Assembly: GCA_028693705.1 (NCBI GenBank)
Contig: JAQUUX010000018.1
Span: forward strand, 1 to 42,964
Length of the DNA: 42,964 nt
DNA from: Lachnospiraceae bacterium
Lineage (GTDB): Bacteria > Bacillota > Clostridia > Lachnospirales > Lachnospiraceae
Direction: 5' to 3'
In this document: piece after piece, positions 32,399-42,848 of the stretch
Layout: every line of letters begins with the position of its first letter
How positions within the stretch are numbered: the stretch's first letter is position 1
Notes under the pieces: generated by a model
The model's database searches: none
The model's input: only the letters and a program-made list of their open reading frames with translations
Told to the model about the DNA's origin: nothing
Program-made: the position numbers and the translations under genes

Positions 32399-32992
32399 GG
32401 GAACCATACAGTTTATAGGGTTACCTCATATTGAAAATAGAAAATTGCAAAAACTGCACTTGATATAATGGGGAATGGGCATTTACGATATGGGAAGAAA
32501 CTGAATGTATCACAATGTATTGAAAAAAGTACAATTAATTATAACAATTATGTGGTAAAAGTACTATCAATATGTTATATTTTTGGTGTTCAGTTTCTTC
32601 TGGACAATCTATTTCAAAGCTTATTTGGTCAAGCAGTATCAGAATATTTCATTCAAAATTTTCAGTAAAACGATTTATTTCACACATCTTTCTATGGCAG
32701 TTGCTGTTCTTATGCAAGTAAAGCATATGCAAAATTATTCTATCAATGATTTTATCAATAAAATCATTTCTAAAGCCACATCCGGTTATGAATGCATTTC
32801 TAAAAGATGAAAAAATGGGGTATGTAATGGTAAAGGGGCGGATCATATAATAAGCAATCATATGAGGATATCAGGTTTGATTGGAGAAGGGTCAGACCTG
32901 TTGTCCTTATAGCCATTTCTAATCTATCTGGCAGATAAAGATATTCTATTCTAGTATTCTTAAATGCTGCCCAAGTCTAAAGGAGAATTATC
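32399..32992. other. AT-rich intergenic stretch with no supported gene
   Basis: Apart from short random-looking frames (for example 32583-32810) I see no gene here. A 9-bp inverted repeat lies at 32872-32880 against 32892-32900 with one G-U pair and no T-run. The ribosome binding site (AAAGGAG, around 32979) of the following gene is near the end. Confidence 0.55.
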
Positions 32993-33961
32993 ATGTCTAA
33001 AGAAAAAGTTTTAAACACATCTGTAAGTAATCAGAAAGAACAAAAAACAGTACATCAGATCTATGATAAAATCTTGAAACGAATTCTGTCATTATCAAAT
33101 CTGGCAATAATCAATCTGATTAATGGATTATTTGGAACGAATCATCCATTGGATAGTACGGTATCATTTCCACGTTCCAAATTTACATCGATAACATTAA
33201 CAGGCAGATTTGCAGATGTTCTAATTGTTATAGCAGAAAAATATCATTATCATCTGGAAGCACAAACAGTTTATGATGGAATGATTGTTTTAAGAGTTTT
33301 TGAATATGGTGCACTATATGCTATTGACGGCGCAAAAAATGGGGAAGCTATCAGGTTTCCGGAGCCTGTAGTAATCTATTTAAAAGGTAGTGATAATATT
33401 CCGGAGAAAAGTAGTATAAAAATTGAATTTGGAGGACAGGGGAGCTTTGTGTATGAAGTGAAAAATTACGTTTATAACAGGCATTCACTACAGGAATTAA
33501 ATCAAAGAAAAATGATTATTCTCATTCCGTTTCACTTATTGAAATTACAGGATTTAATAGAAAAAGAACCCAGTAAAGAAAATCTTCGCATCTTGAAGGA
33601 ACTGATTGAGCATGATATATTAAATAGTATAGAAGCCAACAGACAGTGCGGAAATATCAGTGATGATGACAGTAAGCAGTTGTGTCTGCTTACCGAGCAG
33701 TTATATCAACATATTTACGCACATTATGAAGAATTGGGAGGTGGAGAGTCTATGAGATTTATACTTCCGGGAGCGCTGGAGCTTCCAACTGATAAGCTGG
33801 AAATGAAGATTGAAGAGCAGGAAAAGAAGATAGCTGAAAATGAAAAAATTCTGGCAGAAAAAGAAAAAGCTCTGGCAGAACAAGAACAGAAATTGGCGGC
33901 AAAAGACCAGGAATTAGAAGCACTTCGTAAACAGCTTGCTGCAATGCAAAAACAGAAGTAA
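32993..33961 (+). CDS. PD-(D/E)XK (Rpn-like) protein with coiled-coil tail
   Basis: This 322-residue protein starts with a domain resembling Rpn/transposase-associated PD-(D/E)XK nucleases: GLFGTNHPLDSTVSFPRS, then RFADVLIVIAEKYHYHLEAQT, where Asp and Glu-x-Gln fit the D...ExQ active site pattern. The last 60 residues (from about 262) are heptad-like: KLEMKIEEQEKKIAENEKILAEKEKALAEQEQKLAAKDQELEALRKQLAAMQKQK. Such proteins are usually found as solitary genes and may process or recombine DNA. It lies beside a 600-bp non-coding stretch and a long hairpin. A role in those repeats is only a thought. Confidence 0.75.
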   Translation: MSKEKVLNTSVSNQKEQKTVHQIYDKILKRILSLSNLAIINLINGLFGTNHPLDSTVSFPRSKFTSITLTGRFADVLIVIAEKYHYHLEAQTVYDGMIVLRVFEYGALYAIDGAKNGEAIRFPEPVVIYLKGSDNIPEKSSIKIEFGGQGSFVYEVKNYVYNRHSLQELNQRKMIILIPFHLLKLQDLIEKEPSKENLRILKELIEHDILNSIEANRQCGNISDDDSKQLCLLTEQLYQHIYAHYEELGGGESMRFILPGALELPTDKLEMKIEEQEKKIAENEKILAEKEKALAEQEQKLAAKDQELEALRKQLAAMQKQK

Positions 33962-33977
33962 TCCAAGGAGGCAATCC

Positions 33978-34994
33978 ATGAAGATTCTTATGATTGGCGG
34001 TACAGGCACGATCAGCACATCAGTGGCAGCACTTGCAAGAAAACGAGGATGGGAAGTTATCCTTTTAAACAGAGGGAACAAGCCGATTCCACAAGGCATG
34101 CAATCTATTCAGGCAGATATTCATGATGAAGCATCAGTGGTGGAAGCAATTGGTGATATGCAGTTTGATGTAGTAGCAGAATTTATTGGATATGATGGAG
34201 CAGATGTGGAGAGAGATATCCGTTTGTTCCGAAATAAGACGAAACAATATATTTATATTAGCAGTGCTTCTGCTTATCAGAAACCAACGGCCAACTATCT
34301 GATTACAGAGAGTACACCATTGGTAAATCCTTACTGGGATTATTCCAGAGGTAAAATTGAAGCTGAAAATGTATTGATGACGGCATATCGGGAAGAAGGA
34401 TTTCCGGTAACAATCGTGCGTCCGAGTCATACTTATAATGGAACCAAGCCGCCAGTATCACTTCATGGAGATCAAGGGAGCTGGCAGATTATTAAACGTA
34501 TTTTAGAGGGAAAAGCAGTTATTATTCCCGGTGACGGAACCTCACAATGGACATTAACTCATGCAGATGATTTTGCCAAAGGTTATGTGGGACTGATGGG
34601 TAATATTCATGCGATCGGAAATGCATATCATATTACCAGTGACGAGAGTATGACCTGGAATCAGATCTATGAAACAATTGCAGCAGAAGTTGGCAAACCG
34701 CTACACCCGCTACATGTTTCTTCAGATTTTCTTGGCAGGCATGGAGAAGTATATGATTTTACCGGACAGCTTTTGGGAGATAAGGCCTGTACCGTAGTCT
34801 TTGATAATACCAAGATTAAGAGTCTGGTACCGGATTTTGTATGCAAGGTATCCATGACAGAGGGGCTTAGAAAATCCACCAGGTATATGTTGGAGCATCC
34901 GGAACTTCAAATAGAAGATCCAGAGTTTGACCTATGGTGTGACCGCATCGTAGCTGCGTGTCAGGCGGCAGATGAAGCTTTTGAAGATCTGTAG
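33978..34994 (+). CDS. NAD-dependent epimerase/dehydratase family protein
   Basis: This 338-residue protein has an N-terminal Rossmann fold with GGTGTIS (residues 7-13) and the extended-SDR catalytic pattern: SSASAYQK, then YSRGK (Tyr-x-x-x-Lys). It binds NAD(P) and probably acts on a nucleotide sugar or a related substrate. The ATG at 33978 follows AAGGAGG with normal spacing; the frame from 33936 would start inside the preceding gene. Function is not further resolved. It ends 75 bases before a convergent AraC gene. Confidence 0.9.
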   Translation: MKILMIGGTGTISTSVAALARKRGWEVILLNRGNKPIPQGMQSIQADIHDEASVVEAIGDMQFDVVAEFIGYDGADVERDIRLFRNKTKQYIYISSASAYQKPTANYLITESTPLVNPYWDYSRGKIEAENVLMTAYREEGFPVTIVRPSHTYNGTKPPVSLHGDQGSWQIIKRILEGKAVIIPGDGTSQWTLTHADDFAKGYVGLMGNIHAIGNAYHITSDESMTWNQIYETIAAEVGKPLHPLHVSSDFLGRHGEVYDFTGQLLGDKACTVVFDNTKIKSLVPDFVCKVSMTEGLRKSTRYMLEHPELQIEDPEFDLWCDRIVAACQAADEAFEDL

Positions 34995-35069
34995 AAAAAA
35001 CTCAGCTGGTGCATTATGAAAAATAAATCATAAAAAAATCATAAAATAATACATGATACGGAACACATT

Positions 35070-35948
35070 TCAGACATTACTGTCACGCAATTGTCTGGGG
35101 GTGATTCCGTATTTTTGTTTAAAAAGACGATTAAAATAAGAAATATTATCAAATCCTGATTCTGAAGCAACTTCTAAAACAGACATAGAAGTGGAAGTTA
35201 AAAAGTGTCTTGCCATGTCTAAGCGGTATTGATTCAGATACTGTATAAAGCTAATTCCCATATTATTTTTAAAAAATTTCATAAAATGTGACTCACTGTA
35301 AAAGACTAATTCTGCCATTTCTGAAATGGATATTTCTTCAGCAAAGTGTGTATCAATATATTGCAGGATAAATTTCATTTTTTCCAGAAATTTGTTATTT
35401 ACAGAAACACCATTGGCAATCGGTGGATGTTTTATTAAATGAAAAAATAATTGGAATAAATTACTTTTTACAGCAAGCTGATAGCCAAAAGGGCGTTTAT
35501 CGCATAGACTATCTGTTTCCCGTATAAGTTGCAAGATATTTTCATAAAGTGGCAGTCCGGGATGAATGTAGCAGGAAACACTGATATTGCCCTGAAAGAT
35601 AGGCTGTAAAAGATTTTGAGAACAAAAATCTCCGACAGAAGTCTGTAGCATGGAAGACTGAAACAGAATATTCTCGTATTCCATTTGCTTACCATTTTGT
35701 TCAGCAATGGCGTGCAGATGTCCCGGCAGGACCAGGAAAATATCACCTGCAGTAGCAGAATAAGAATGCAGATCCAAAGAAATAATACCTTCTCCTTTTT
35801 GAATCACGATTAATTCAATTTCTTCGTGCCAATGCATGGGTACATTTTTAAAATCCAAAGGAATAGAACATAAATAGGTATTATAAGGGAATCCTTTTTC
35901 TGTATGTACTTTGTTTTCACGATATTTTTGATACTCCCAGATGTCCAT
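35070..35948 (-). CDS. AraC-family transcriptional regulator
   Basis: This 292-residue protein has an N-terminal cupin (MHWHEEIELIVIQKGEGIISLDLHSYSATAGDIFLVLPGHLHAI), typical for sugar sensing, and two C-terminal helix-turn-helix motifs (ISISEMAELVFYSESHFMKFFKNNMGIS and SVLEVASESGFDNISYFNRLFKQKYGITPRQLR). It is transcribed divergently from glycogen phosphorylase, whose promoter region (35949-36186) is AT-rich and could contain its site. Regulation of the phosphorylase is possible but unproven. Confidence 0.93.
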   Translation of the reverse strand: MDIWEYQKYRENKVHTEKGFPYNTYLCSIPLDFKNVPMHWHEEIELIVIQKGEGIISLDLHSYSATAGDIFLVLPGHLHAIAEQNGKQMEYENILFQSSMLQTSVGDFCSQNLLQPIFQGNISVSCYIHPGLPLYENILQLIRETDSLCDKRPFGYQLAVKSNLFQLFFHLIKHPPIANGVSVNNKFLEKMKFILQYIDTHFAEEISISEMAELVFYSESHFMKFFKNNMGISFIQYLNQYRLDMARHFLTSTSMSVLEVASESGFDNISYFNRLFKQKYGITPRQLRDSNV

Positions 35949-36186
35949 ATAGTGTCTCTTTCTAATGATTTATTTAAGATAGAATAACAGAAATGATAGT
36001 TTTGTACAAGAATATAACTATATTATGCAAGATTACATGATATACGAGATAGTAAAATATGAATGAAAGCAATATGACAATACACTAAATTACAAAGTGA
36101 AAATTAAAAAGTAATTGAATCTAAAAAAAGAAAAATAATGAAATTAACAAACAGCTAATAATAATGAAAAAAGAAAGGTAAAAAAA

Positions 36187-38475
36187 ATGAAGGAAAATCA
36201 GAAAAATATTATCAAAAATAATCTGGAAAAAATATTACAAAAAAGCATAACAAATAGTACTAATGAAGAACTCTATGCAGCACTTTTAAATATGGTACAA
36301 AATCAGGCGGAAAATAAGAAAAAAAATACAGGAAAAAAGAAAATATATTATATTTCTGCAGAATTTTTAATTGGAAAATTATTATCCAATAATTTAATTA
36401 ATCTGGGATTATATGATGATGTAAAAGCATTACTACAGGAATCCGGTAAGAATATTGGAGAAATCGAAGAGCTGGAAGCGGAGCCATCTCTGGGAAATGG
36501 CGGTCTGGGACGATTGGCGGCCTGTTTTTTGGATTCCATGGCAACTTTGGGACTTCCGGGAGCCGGAATTGGTTTAAACTATCATTTCGGATTATTTCAT
36601 CAGAAGTTTAATGATCATGTTCAGAAAGAAACACCGGATCCATGGCTTGGCAGTGAAAAAGGAATAAAGCCGGACTGGTTAAGAGAAACAGGTATCAGTT
36701 TCCCTGTATCCTTTAAAAATCTTACTTTGCAGTCTAAATTATATGAAATTTTAGTAACCGGTTATGAGAATAGAACGAATTCCCTGTATTTATTTGACGT
36801 GGACAGTGTTGATGAAAATATTTTGTTGGGAGATAGTATAGATTTTGACAAAAAAGACATAGCAAAAAATCTTACATTATTCCTGTATCCTGATGACAGT
36901 GATGAAGCCGGCAGACAGCTTCGTATTTATCAGCAGTATTTTATGGTTAGCAATGGTGCACAGCTCATTTTACAGGAATGTGAAAAAAGAGGCAGTAATT
37001 TATACGACCTGTATGACTATGCTGTGATCCAGATCAATGATACCCATCCGACCATGGTAATCCCTGAACTGATTCGTCTATTAACAGAGAAGGGCATGGA
37101 TATGGATACTGCTATTGAGGTAGTGAGCAAAACCTGTGCCTATACCAATCATACTATTTTGGCAGAAGCCTTGGAGACATGGCCGATTCATTATCTGAAA
37201 GACGTGGTACCTGCTCTGGTTCCTATCATAGAAGTATTGGATGACCGTATTCGCAGAAAATTTTCTGAGGAAAAAGTAGCAATTATTGACAGAGAAGATC
37301 GCGTGCATATGGCACATATTGATATTCATTACGGATTCAGTGTAAATGGTGTTGCGTCCTTGCACACTGAGATACTAAAGCAGGAAGAATTAAATGTTTT
37401 CTATAAATTATATCCGGAGAAGTTTAATAACAAGACCAATGGTATTACCCTTAGAAGATGGCTGTTACATTGTAATCCGAAACTGGCAGATTTCATCACA
37501 GAATATATTGGCGATGATTACAAAAAGGATGCCTTGGCTCTGGGACGACTGAAAGAATTGGAAGCAGATGCAGAGGTTTTAGATCGTTTACTTGCGATTA
37601 AAGAAGAGAATAAAAAAGAACTGGCAGCCTATTTAAAAAGAACCCAGAATATTACATTGCAGGAAAATGCAATTTATGATATTCAGATCAAACGTCTGCA
37701 TGAATATAAGAGACAGCAGATGAATGCCCTGTATGTTATTCATAAATATCTGGAAATCAAAGCAGGCAAGAAGCCTACGACCCCGATTACCGTAATCTTC
37801 GGAGCCAAGGCAGCACCGGCATATGTAATTGCAAAGGATATTATTCACTTGATTTTGTGTCTGCAGGAACTGGTGAATAAAGATCCTGAGGTAAATCCTT
37901 ACCTTCAGGTTGTAATGGTAGAAAATTATAATGTGACTCTGGCTGAAAAATTAATCCCCGCATGTGATATTTCTGAACAGATATCCCTGGCATCCAAAGA
38001 AGCCAGCGGAACCGGCAATATGAAATTTATGTTAAATGGAGCAGTAACCCTTGGAACAGAGGATGGGGCTAATGTCGAAATCCATGAACTGGTAGGGGAT
38101 GACAATATTTATATTTTTGGTGCAGAAAGCCAGACTGTTATCGATCATTATAAGAATGCGGATTATTCCGCCAAAGAGTTTTATAACCGGAACCCGGATA
38201 TTAAAAGAGCGGTGGACTTTATCACTGGTAAAGAACTTCTGACAATCGGTAATAAAGAACAGCTGGAACGTTTACAAAAGGAAATTTTGAATAAAGACTG
38301 GTTTATGGCATTGTTGGATTTTGAAGATTATGTTAACCGAAAGGAAGAAGCTTTCGCAGACTATGAAAAGAGAAGATCCTGGGCTGTGAAGATGCTTCAT
38401 AATATTGCAGAAGCGGGTTATTTTTCTTCAGATAGAACCATTGCCGAGTATAATCGTGATATCTGGAAATGTTAA
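36187..38475 (+). CDS. glgP: Glycogen/starch phosphorylase
   Basis: This 762-residue enzyme cleaves alpha-1,4-glucan with phosphate to glucose-1-phosphate. It shows [21 protein letters not shown] and [11 protein letters not shown] near the N-terminus, [16 protein letters not shown] in the middle, and [14 protein letters not shown]-type sequence [20 protein letters not shown]. The PLP-binding motif is [28 protein letters not shown], with Lys613 as the Schiff-base lysine. AAAGAAAGG precedes the ATG. It lies away from the sugar-acid island and is divergent from an AraC gene. A terminator follows 7 bases after the stop. Confidence 0.96.
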   Translation: MKENQKNIIKNNLEKILQKSITNSTNEELYAALLNMVQNQAENKKKNTGKKKIYYISAEFLIGKLLSNNLINLGLYDDVKALLQESGKNIGEIEELEAEPSLGNGGLGRLAACFLDSMATLGLPGAGIGLNYHFGLFHQKFNDHVQKETPDPWLGSEKGIKPDWLRETGISFPVSFKNLTLQSKLYEILVTGYENRTNSLYLFDVDSVDENILLGDSIDFDKKDIAKNLTLFLYPDDSDEAGRQLRIYQQYFMVSNGAQLILQECEKRGSNLYDLYDYAVIQINDTHPTMVIPELIRLLTEKGMDMDTAIEVVSKTCAYTNHTILAEALETWPIHYLKDVVPALVPIIEVLDDRIRRKFSEEKVAIIDREDRVHMAHIDIHYGFSVNGVASLHTEILKQEELNVFYKLYPEKFNNKTNGITLRRWLLHCNPKLADFITEYIGDDYKKDALALGRLKELEADAEVLDRLLAIKEENKKELAAYLKRTQNITLQENAIYDIQIKRLHEYKRQQMNALYVIHKYLEIKAGKKPTTPITVIFGAKAAPAYVIAKDIIHLILCLQELVNKDPEVNPYLQVVMVENYNVTLAEKLIPACDISEQISLASKEASGTGNMKFMLNGAVTLGTEDGANVEIHELVGDDNIYIFGAESQTVIDHYKNADYSAKEFYNRNPDIKRAVDFITGKELLTIGNKEQLERLQKEILNKDWFMALLDFEDYVNRKEEAFADYEKRRSWAVKMLHNIAEAGYFSSDRTIAEYNRDIWKC

Positions 38476-38481
38476 TAAGAA

Positions 38482-38511
38482 AATCTGGCAGAGCAATCTG
38501 TCAGATTTTTG
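38482..38511 (+). terminator. Terminator after glycogen phosphorylase
   Basis: AATCTGGCAG (38482-38491) pairs with CTGTCAGATT (38498-38507) with one G-U pair, followed by a T-run. Confidence 0.75.
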
Positions 38512-38534
38512 GTTTTATTTCCTGACAAATCCTT

Positions 38535-38540
38535 TATAAT
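38535..38540 (+). promoter_or_regulatory. -10 element before the response regulator
   Basis: TATAAT at 38535-38540. No strong -35 is visible 17 bases upstream (GTTTTA region), so activity may need an activator. Confidence 0.4.
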
Positions 38541-38580
38541 GAAAGAATAAGCAACAGCTGCGTGCCGGGAAGAGATATGC

Positions 38581-40143
38581 GTGACAGCAAAGGTTTTTCA
38601 TGAAAAGGATGGTATCAATACCCATATGAAAATTTTGATTGTAGATGACGAAAAACTGGAACGAAACGGAATTCGTTTTTTATTAAATGAAAGGCAGGAA
38701 AGTTTTGAAATTTTAGAGGCCTCCAATGGAAAAGAGGCTTGTGAGATTTTGAAAAAGAATTCGGTGGATATTCTGTTTACAGATATCAAAATGCCCTTCA
38801 TGAATGGAATTGAGCTGGTAGAACAGGCGAGAAAACTTCAGCCGGATATTGAAATGGTAATTTTCAGTGGCTACGGAGAATTTGAATATGCTAGACAGGC
38901 AATCAAATTTGGCGTAAATAATTATGTATTAAAGCCGGTAGCACCGGAAGAATTTCACAATACTATGGATACTTTATTTCAAAAGATTCAGACCAGACAG
39001 AAAAAAGAACAGGATACCCAGTCCAGCCAGGATTATCTGGAAGAGTATTTTTTAAGCAAATATTTGTATCAGGGTACTGCTGAAATGCTGGAAAAGATCT
39101 GTAACAGCATTAGTATTGATCCATGGAAAGAGATTAAGGGAATGTTTCTCATGGAGAGCGAAGATCAGTTCTTTGAAACGTTTGATGAGGAAATGGAGAA
39201 CTGTGTGCGGGAAGAATTGAAGAAAAAAGTGACTTTCCTGAATCTGGGACAAGATCAGGAACTTTGTCTATTGCACAGTAAATGCGATCAATTCCTATGT
39301 GCAGAGCATCTTTGTAATTGGATGAATAGTACCTATGGAGAGAGGTTTTATGTAGCAGCAGGCTTTCCTGTAAAATGTATCGAGGATCTTCCTGTGGTAT
39401 TCAAGGAATTGGATGCTTTGATGGAAAATAAATTTTACGATAAAGCCAAGAGATTATTTTTGCCGGAAAGTATACCGGAACCGGGAGAAGCAGAACAGTT
39501 TTTAAATGATATGATCAGCCGAATGATCACAGATGTGAGCAGAAAGGATATGCTGCATCTGTGGGAGCATTTTCATACGCTGGAGAGTAGTAGTCGGACT
39601 TTTATTCAGTATTCACAGATATACACCAAGTTTATGGTGTCTTCTCTGGTAAAGGAGATCTGTACAGCTCAGTATGTGGATGGCAAGAAACTGGAAGAGA
39701 TTATTCAAAAGGTATATGAAATGCAGTCCGTGGCAGAAGTGCTGTCTTATGTAGGCGAGCTGATCAGCGGCTTGGAGCAGCGGTGCAGTGAGAGCAAACT
39801 AAGCCTGCATGATGAAGTGGACAGAGCCAAAAGCTATATATACGAACATTATAATGAAGAACTCAGTGTGGAAAAACTGGCGGAGTTAGTATATTTATCT
39901 CCGGGGTATTTCAGCTACATATTTAAAAAAGAAACCGGTGTTAATTTAAGCCGGTTTGTGAGAATTTATCGTATTGAAAAAGCAAAAGAACTGTTGGATA
40001 AGACTAATATGAAGATTGTGCAGATCTGTAATGAGACGGGATTTTCCAATGTTTCTTATTTTTGTAAGAATTTCCGGGAATATTATGGCTGCAGTCCGGA
40101 GCAGTTCCGGAAGGGAGAACAACCAGTTGAAGAATCACTTTGA
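38581..40143 (+). CDS. YesN-type response regulator (AraC output)
   Basis: This protein of about 520 residues has an N-terminal receiver domain (MKILIVDDEKLERNG; FTDIKMPFMNG with the phosphorylated Asp68 by the GTG start, Asp53 by an ATG start at 38626), a long linker and a C-terminal AraC domain (YNEELSVEKLAELVYLSPGYFSYIFKKETGVNLSRFVRIYRIEKAKELLDKTNMKIVQICNETGFSNVSYFCKNFREYYGCSPEQFR). The GTG at 38581 has GGGAAGAG upstream; the ATG at 38626 would be the usual family start but lacks a good site. It is the partner of the overlapping sensor kinase. Confidence 0.92.
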   Translation: MTAKVFHEKDGINTHMKILIVDDEKLERNGIRFLLNERQESFEILEASNGKEACEILKKNSVDILFTDIKMPFMNGIELVEQARKLQPDIEMVIFSGYGEFEYARQAIKFGVNNYVLKPVAPEEFHNTMDTLFQKIQTRQKKEQDTQSSQDYLEEYFLSKYLYQGTAEMLEKICNSISIDPWKEIKGMFLMESEDQFFETFDEEMENCVREELKKKVTFLNLGQDQELCLLHSKCDQFLCAEHLCNWMNSTYGERFYVAAGFPVKCIEDLPVVFKELDALMENKFYDKAKRLFLPESIPEPGEAEQFLNDMISRMITDVSRKDMLHLWEHFHTLESSSRTFIQYSQIYTKFMVSSLVKEICTAQYVDGKKLEEIIQKVYEMQSVAEVLSYVGELISGLEQRCSESKLSLHDEVDRAKSYIYEHYNEELSVEKLAELVYLSPGYFSYIFKKETGVNLSRFVRIYRIEKAKELLDKTNMKIVQICNETGFSNVSYFCKNFREYYGCSPEQFRKGEQPVEESL

Positions 40144-41869
40144 CCGTTTGAAATTCAGAACCAAACTTACCATATTGCTGATCGTGGTTGGTTTTGTGCC
40201 AATTGCAGTTCTGGGAGTATCCATGTTCATGTATGCTCACAACACGGTTGTGGAGAACAGGGAAGATGATATGACAAATTCTCTGGAGCAGGCATGTGCC
40301 GCCGTGGCTTCACAGGTTGCAATCTGTGAACAGATGATTGATTATTTTGTCTATGATCAGAACGTCATAGACTTTCTGGAATGCTCGCCGGAGGACAAAA
40401 CCAAACGCTATGAATATTACCAGGAGGTCTGCAATATTATTACGGCACTGGAATATCAGAACCTGAATATGCAAACCATTACTATATATTCAGAAAACAT
40501 TACCAGCTCTTTTGGCAAGGAAACGGAACCCTTATCCAAACTGCAGGAAAGTAAATGGTACGATCGGTTGGACAAAAAGGGCGGAACCACATGGTTTTAC
40601 GACAGTGCTTCTCTGGATTTTCTGGCAATTCACAAAATACCCAGTTATTCTGGGATTGAAAGCTATATGGTAGTGTCCGCAGATACCTTTTCTCTGCTGC
40701 AGAGTTTGCAGCAGATGGCAGTGGAAAGCTATGGCGTGCATGTGGAAGGTATTGCTGTAGGGGATGCTTTGCAAGGGACAATGTCGAAAGACAGTCAATA
40801 TGCAGTGGAGGAAATCGGTAATTTTAATGGTACTGAATGTGTGGATGAAAATGGCCGATTCCTTTCTTTTGATAAAGATAACAGTCGTTATCTATGGATT
40901 GAACAGGAGATTGAACCTTTATCAGTAAAAGCATTTTACTATACCCCAACAGATAGAATTAAAACCATTTCCTGGGATATGGCACTTGGTATTGCAGTAC
41001 AAATTATGGTCTGTGTGATTTTAATTTTGCTTTTGGGAGGAATCTGTTCCGATTACATAGCTTCACCCATTGAATTGCTGACCAAAGACATTCAGATGCT
41101 GGATGCAGAGAACATGCAGACAACCATTACCAGTGAGAGAAGGGATGAAATCGGTACTCTGATACAGAGCTACAATCATATGGTGCTTCGAATCCAGGAG
41201 CTGATTCAGGAAAATTATCGTACCAAGATCGCCCAAAAGGAATTTGAAATGAAGGCCCTGCAGGCGCAGATCAATCCTCATTTTCTCTATAATTCTCTGT
41301 CTATTATTAACTGGAAGGCAGTGGAAGCAGGAGAAAAGGAGATCAGTCGGATTACATTAGCCTTATCTTCGTTTTATAGAACAACATTAAATCGCGGACA
41401 GATGATGAATACCATTCAGAATGCGGTGGAAAACATCAAATCTTATCTGGCAATTCAGTTATGCATGCATGATGATAACTTTACAGTACATTATGAAATT
41501 GATGAGGGGACTTACAATTACTATATTCCATTACTGATATTCCAGCCTTTTGTGGAAAATGCTTTAGAGCATGGATTGGATTTGAAAGAAGATCCGGATC
41601 ATCAGCTGTGGATCTCTATTTCACAGGATGAAAAAGACATTCATATTGAGATTAAAGATAATGGTGTTGGCATGGAACAGGCTGAGGCGGATAAAAGTCT
41701 GGAATATGATGCCAAGGGGTATGGGGTAAAGAATGTAAATGACCGAATGATTCTGCACTATGGAGAGGAATATCATGTGGTGATCCGAAGCGCGCCGGGA
41801 CAGGGCACTTCAGCAATGTTGCGGATTCCAAAGGCAGTAAAGGACGGACAAAATGCCCATGAGAAATAG
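40127..41869 (+). CDS. YesM-type sensor histidine kinase
   Basis: This 580-residue kinase has a first membrane helix (LTILLIVVGFVPIAVLGVSMFMYA), an extracellular domain, a second helix near 286-306 (MALGIAVQIMVCVILILLLGGICSDYIASP), a HAMP-like region and the His-kinase motif QAQINPHFLYNSLSIINW (His385). The ATPase part has FVENALEHGLD and DNGVGMEQAEADKS. The start is the TTG at 40127, set by AAGGGAG 9 bases upstream; it overlaps the response regulator end. It senses an extracellular signal, probably a carbohydrate or the solute-binding protein encoded next. Confidence 0.94.
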   Translation: MKNHFDRLKFRTKLTILLIVVGFVPIAVLGVSMFMYAHNTVVENREDDMTNSLEQACAAVASQVAICEQMIDYFVYDQNVIDFLECSPEDKTKRYEYYQEVCNIITALEYQNLNMQTITIYSENITSSFGKETEPLSKLQESKWYDRLDKKGGTTWFYDSASLDFLAIHKIPSYSGIESYMVVSADTFSLLQSLQQMAVESYGVHVEGIAVGDALQGTMSKDSQYAVEEIGNFNGTECVDENGRFLSFDKDNSRYLWIEQEIEPLSVKAFYYTPTDRIKTISWDMALGIAVQIMVCVILILLLGGICSDYIASPIELLTKDIQMLDAENMQTTITSERRDEIGTLIQSYNHMVLRIQELIQENYRTKIAQKEFEMKALQAQINPHFLYNSLSIINWKAVEAGEKEISRITLALSSFYRTTLNRGQMMNTIQNAVENIKSYLAIQLCMHDDNFTVHYEIDEGTYNYYIPLLIFQPFVENALEHGLDLKEDPDHQLWISISQDEKDIHIEIKDNGVGMEQAEADKSLEYDAKGYGVKNVNDRMILHYGEEYHVVIRSAPGQGTSAMLRIPKAVKDGQNAHEK

Positions 41870-42848
41870 CTTAAAACATAAAAATTCTGCACACCGATTG
41901 AAAAGACATGCTGCAGCACACAGCGTGTTGTTTTCCTGTGCAATGATCATGGTATTCGCGGGCTGGCAACAGCAAACAGTCGCGGAAGCTAAACTGGAAG
42001 CGGCATGGAAACAGGCAAATACAACACCTACAGCAGCCTATCCGGAAACAGTAACCTATACACTGGCGAAAATGTCAGGTGCCAATAATTCTTCCATGCC
42101 TGAAGGAGATACCTATGAAAACAATGCTTACACCCGTTATTTAATGGATAAACTGAATGTGCAAAATGAAGATGTGATCGAAGTGGCAGAGGATGATAAT
42201 TATGAACTCTATATCCGGCACATGATCATGGAACGTAATATCCCGGATGTCATGCTGGTATTTGATCTGGATACATTAGAACAGCTGGTGGAAAATGATA
42301 TGGTGGAGGATTTGACAGCTGCTTATAAAAATTGCACCTCAGATACCATTAAAGAGATTTATGACAGTTATGGTGCCGGTTTACTGGATTCAGTGACCTT
42401 TGATGGTAAATTAATGGCACTTCCGTCTACGGAAGTGTATTCCGGTTGTAATTTGTTCTGGGTAAGGCAGGACTGGCTGGAGGAACTGCACTTAGAGGAA
42501 CCGAAGACTGTAACAGATGTGGAGCAGATCATATTGGCATTTAAAAATGCAGGTCATCCCATGGGGCTTGCCTGTGATGTAAATCTGGTGGGGCAGGAAA
42601 GTGCTAATTATTCTCTGGATCCGGTGTTTGGTGCCTATCATGCCTATCCTCAGAAATGGATAAAGGATGATAACGGCGAAATGGTGTATGGCTCTATTAC
42701 AGGAGAAACGAAACAGGCGTTAGGGAAATTAAATACCTGGTACCGGAAAGGCATCATCGATGAAGACTATATGATGCGGACTCCCACAGAAATAGGTGAG
42801 CTGGTAAAAAACGGAGACTGTGGTGCATTTTTCGGATGTGTACATTAG
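41853..42848 (+). pseudogene. Extracellular solute-binding protein, probably truncated
   Basis: This 331-residue reading frame resembles family 1 or YtcQ/LipO-type solute-binding proteins, which are about 500-560 residues long: ENNAYTRYLMDKLNVQNEDVIEV, IRHMIMERNIPDVMLV, FWVRQDWLEELHLEEPKTVTDVEQI, and ending with IGELVKNGDCGAFFGCVH. At the end, homologues usually continue with aromatic residues after FFG, but this frame ends at TAG two codons later. Bases from about 42837 on look unrelated to the family. The N-terminus has a hydrophobic segment (SVLFSCAMIMVFAGW) but a Trp where a lipobox Cys would be expected. It may be a broken gene. It starts inside the kinase end (AAAGGAC upstream). Confidence 0.6.

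Noticed and set aside
32468-32861. Short reading frames after uxaA (plus 32468 and 32583, minus 32649)
   Set aside because: They have no good ribosome binding site, no family-like motif and overlap each other; treated as non-coding.
38577-38603. Mini reading frame MRDSKGFS ahead of the response regulator
   Set aside because: Eight codons with no evidence of a regulatory leader function, overlapping the GTG start of the response regulator in another frame.
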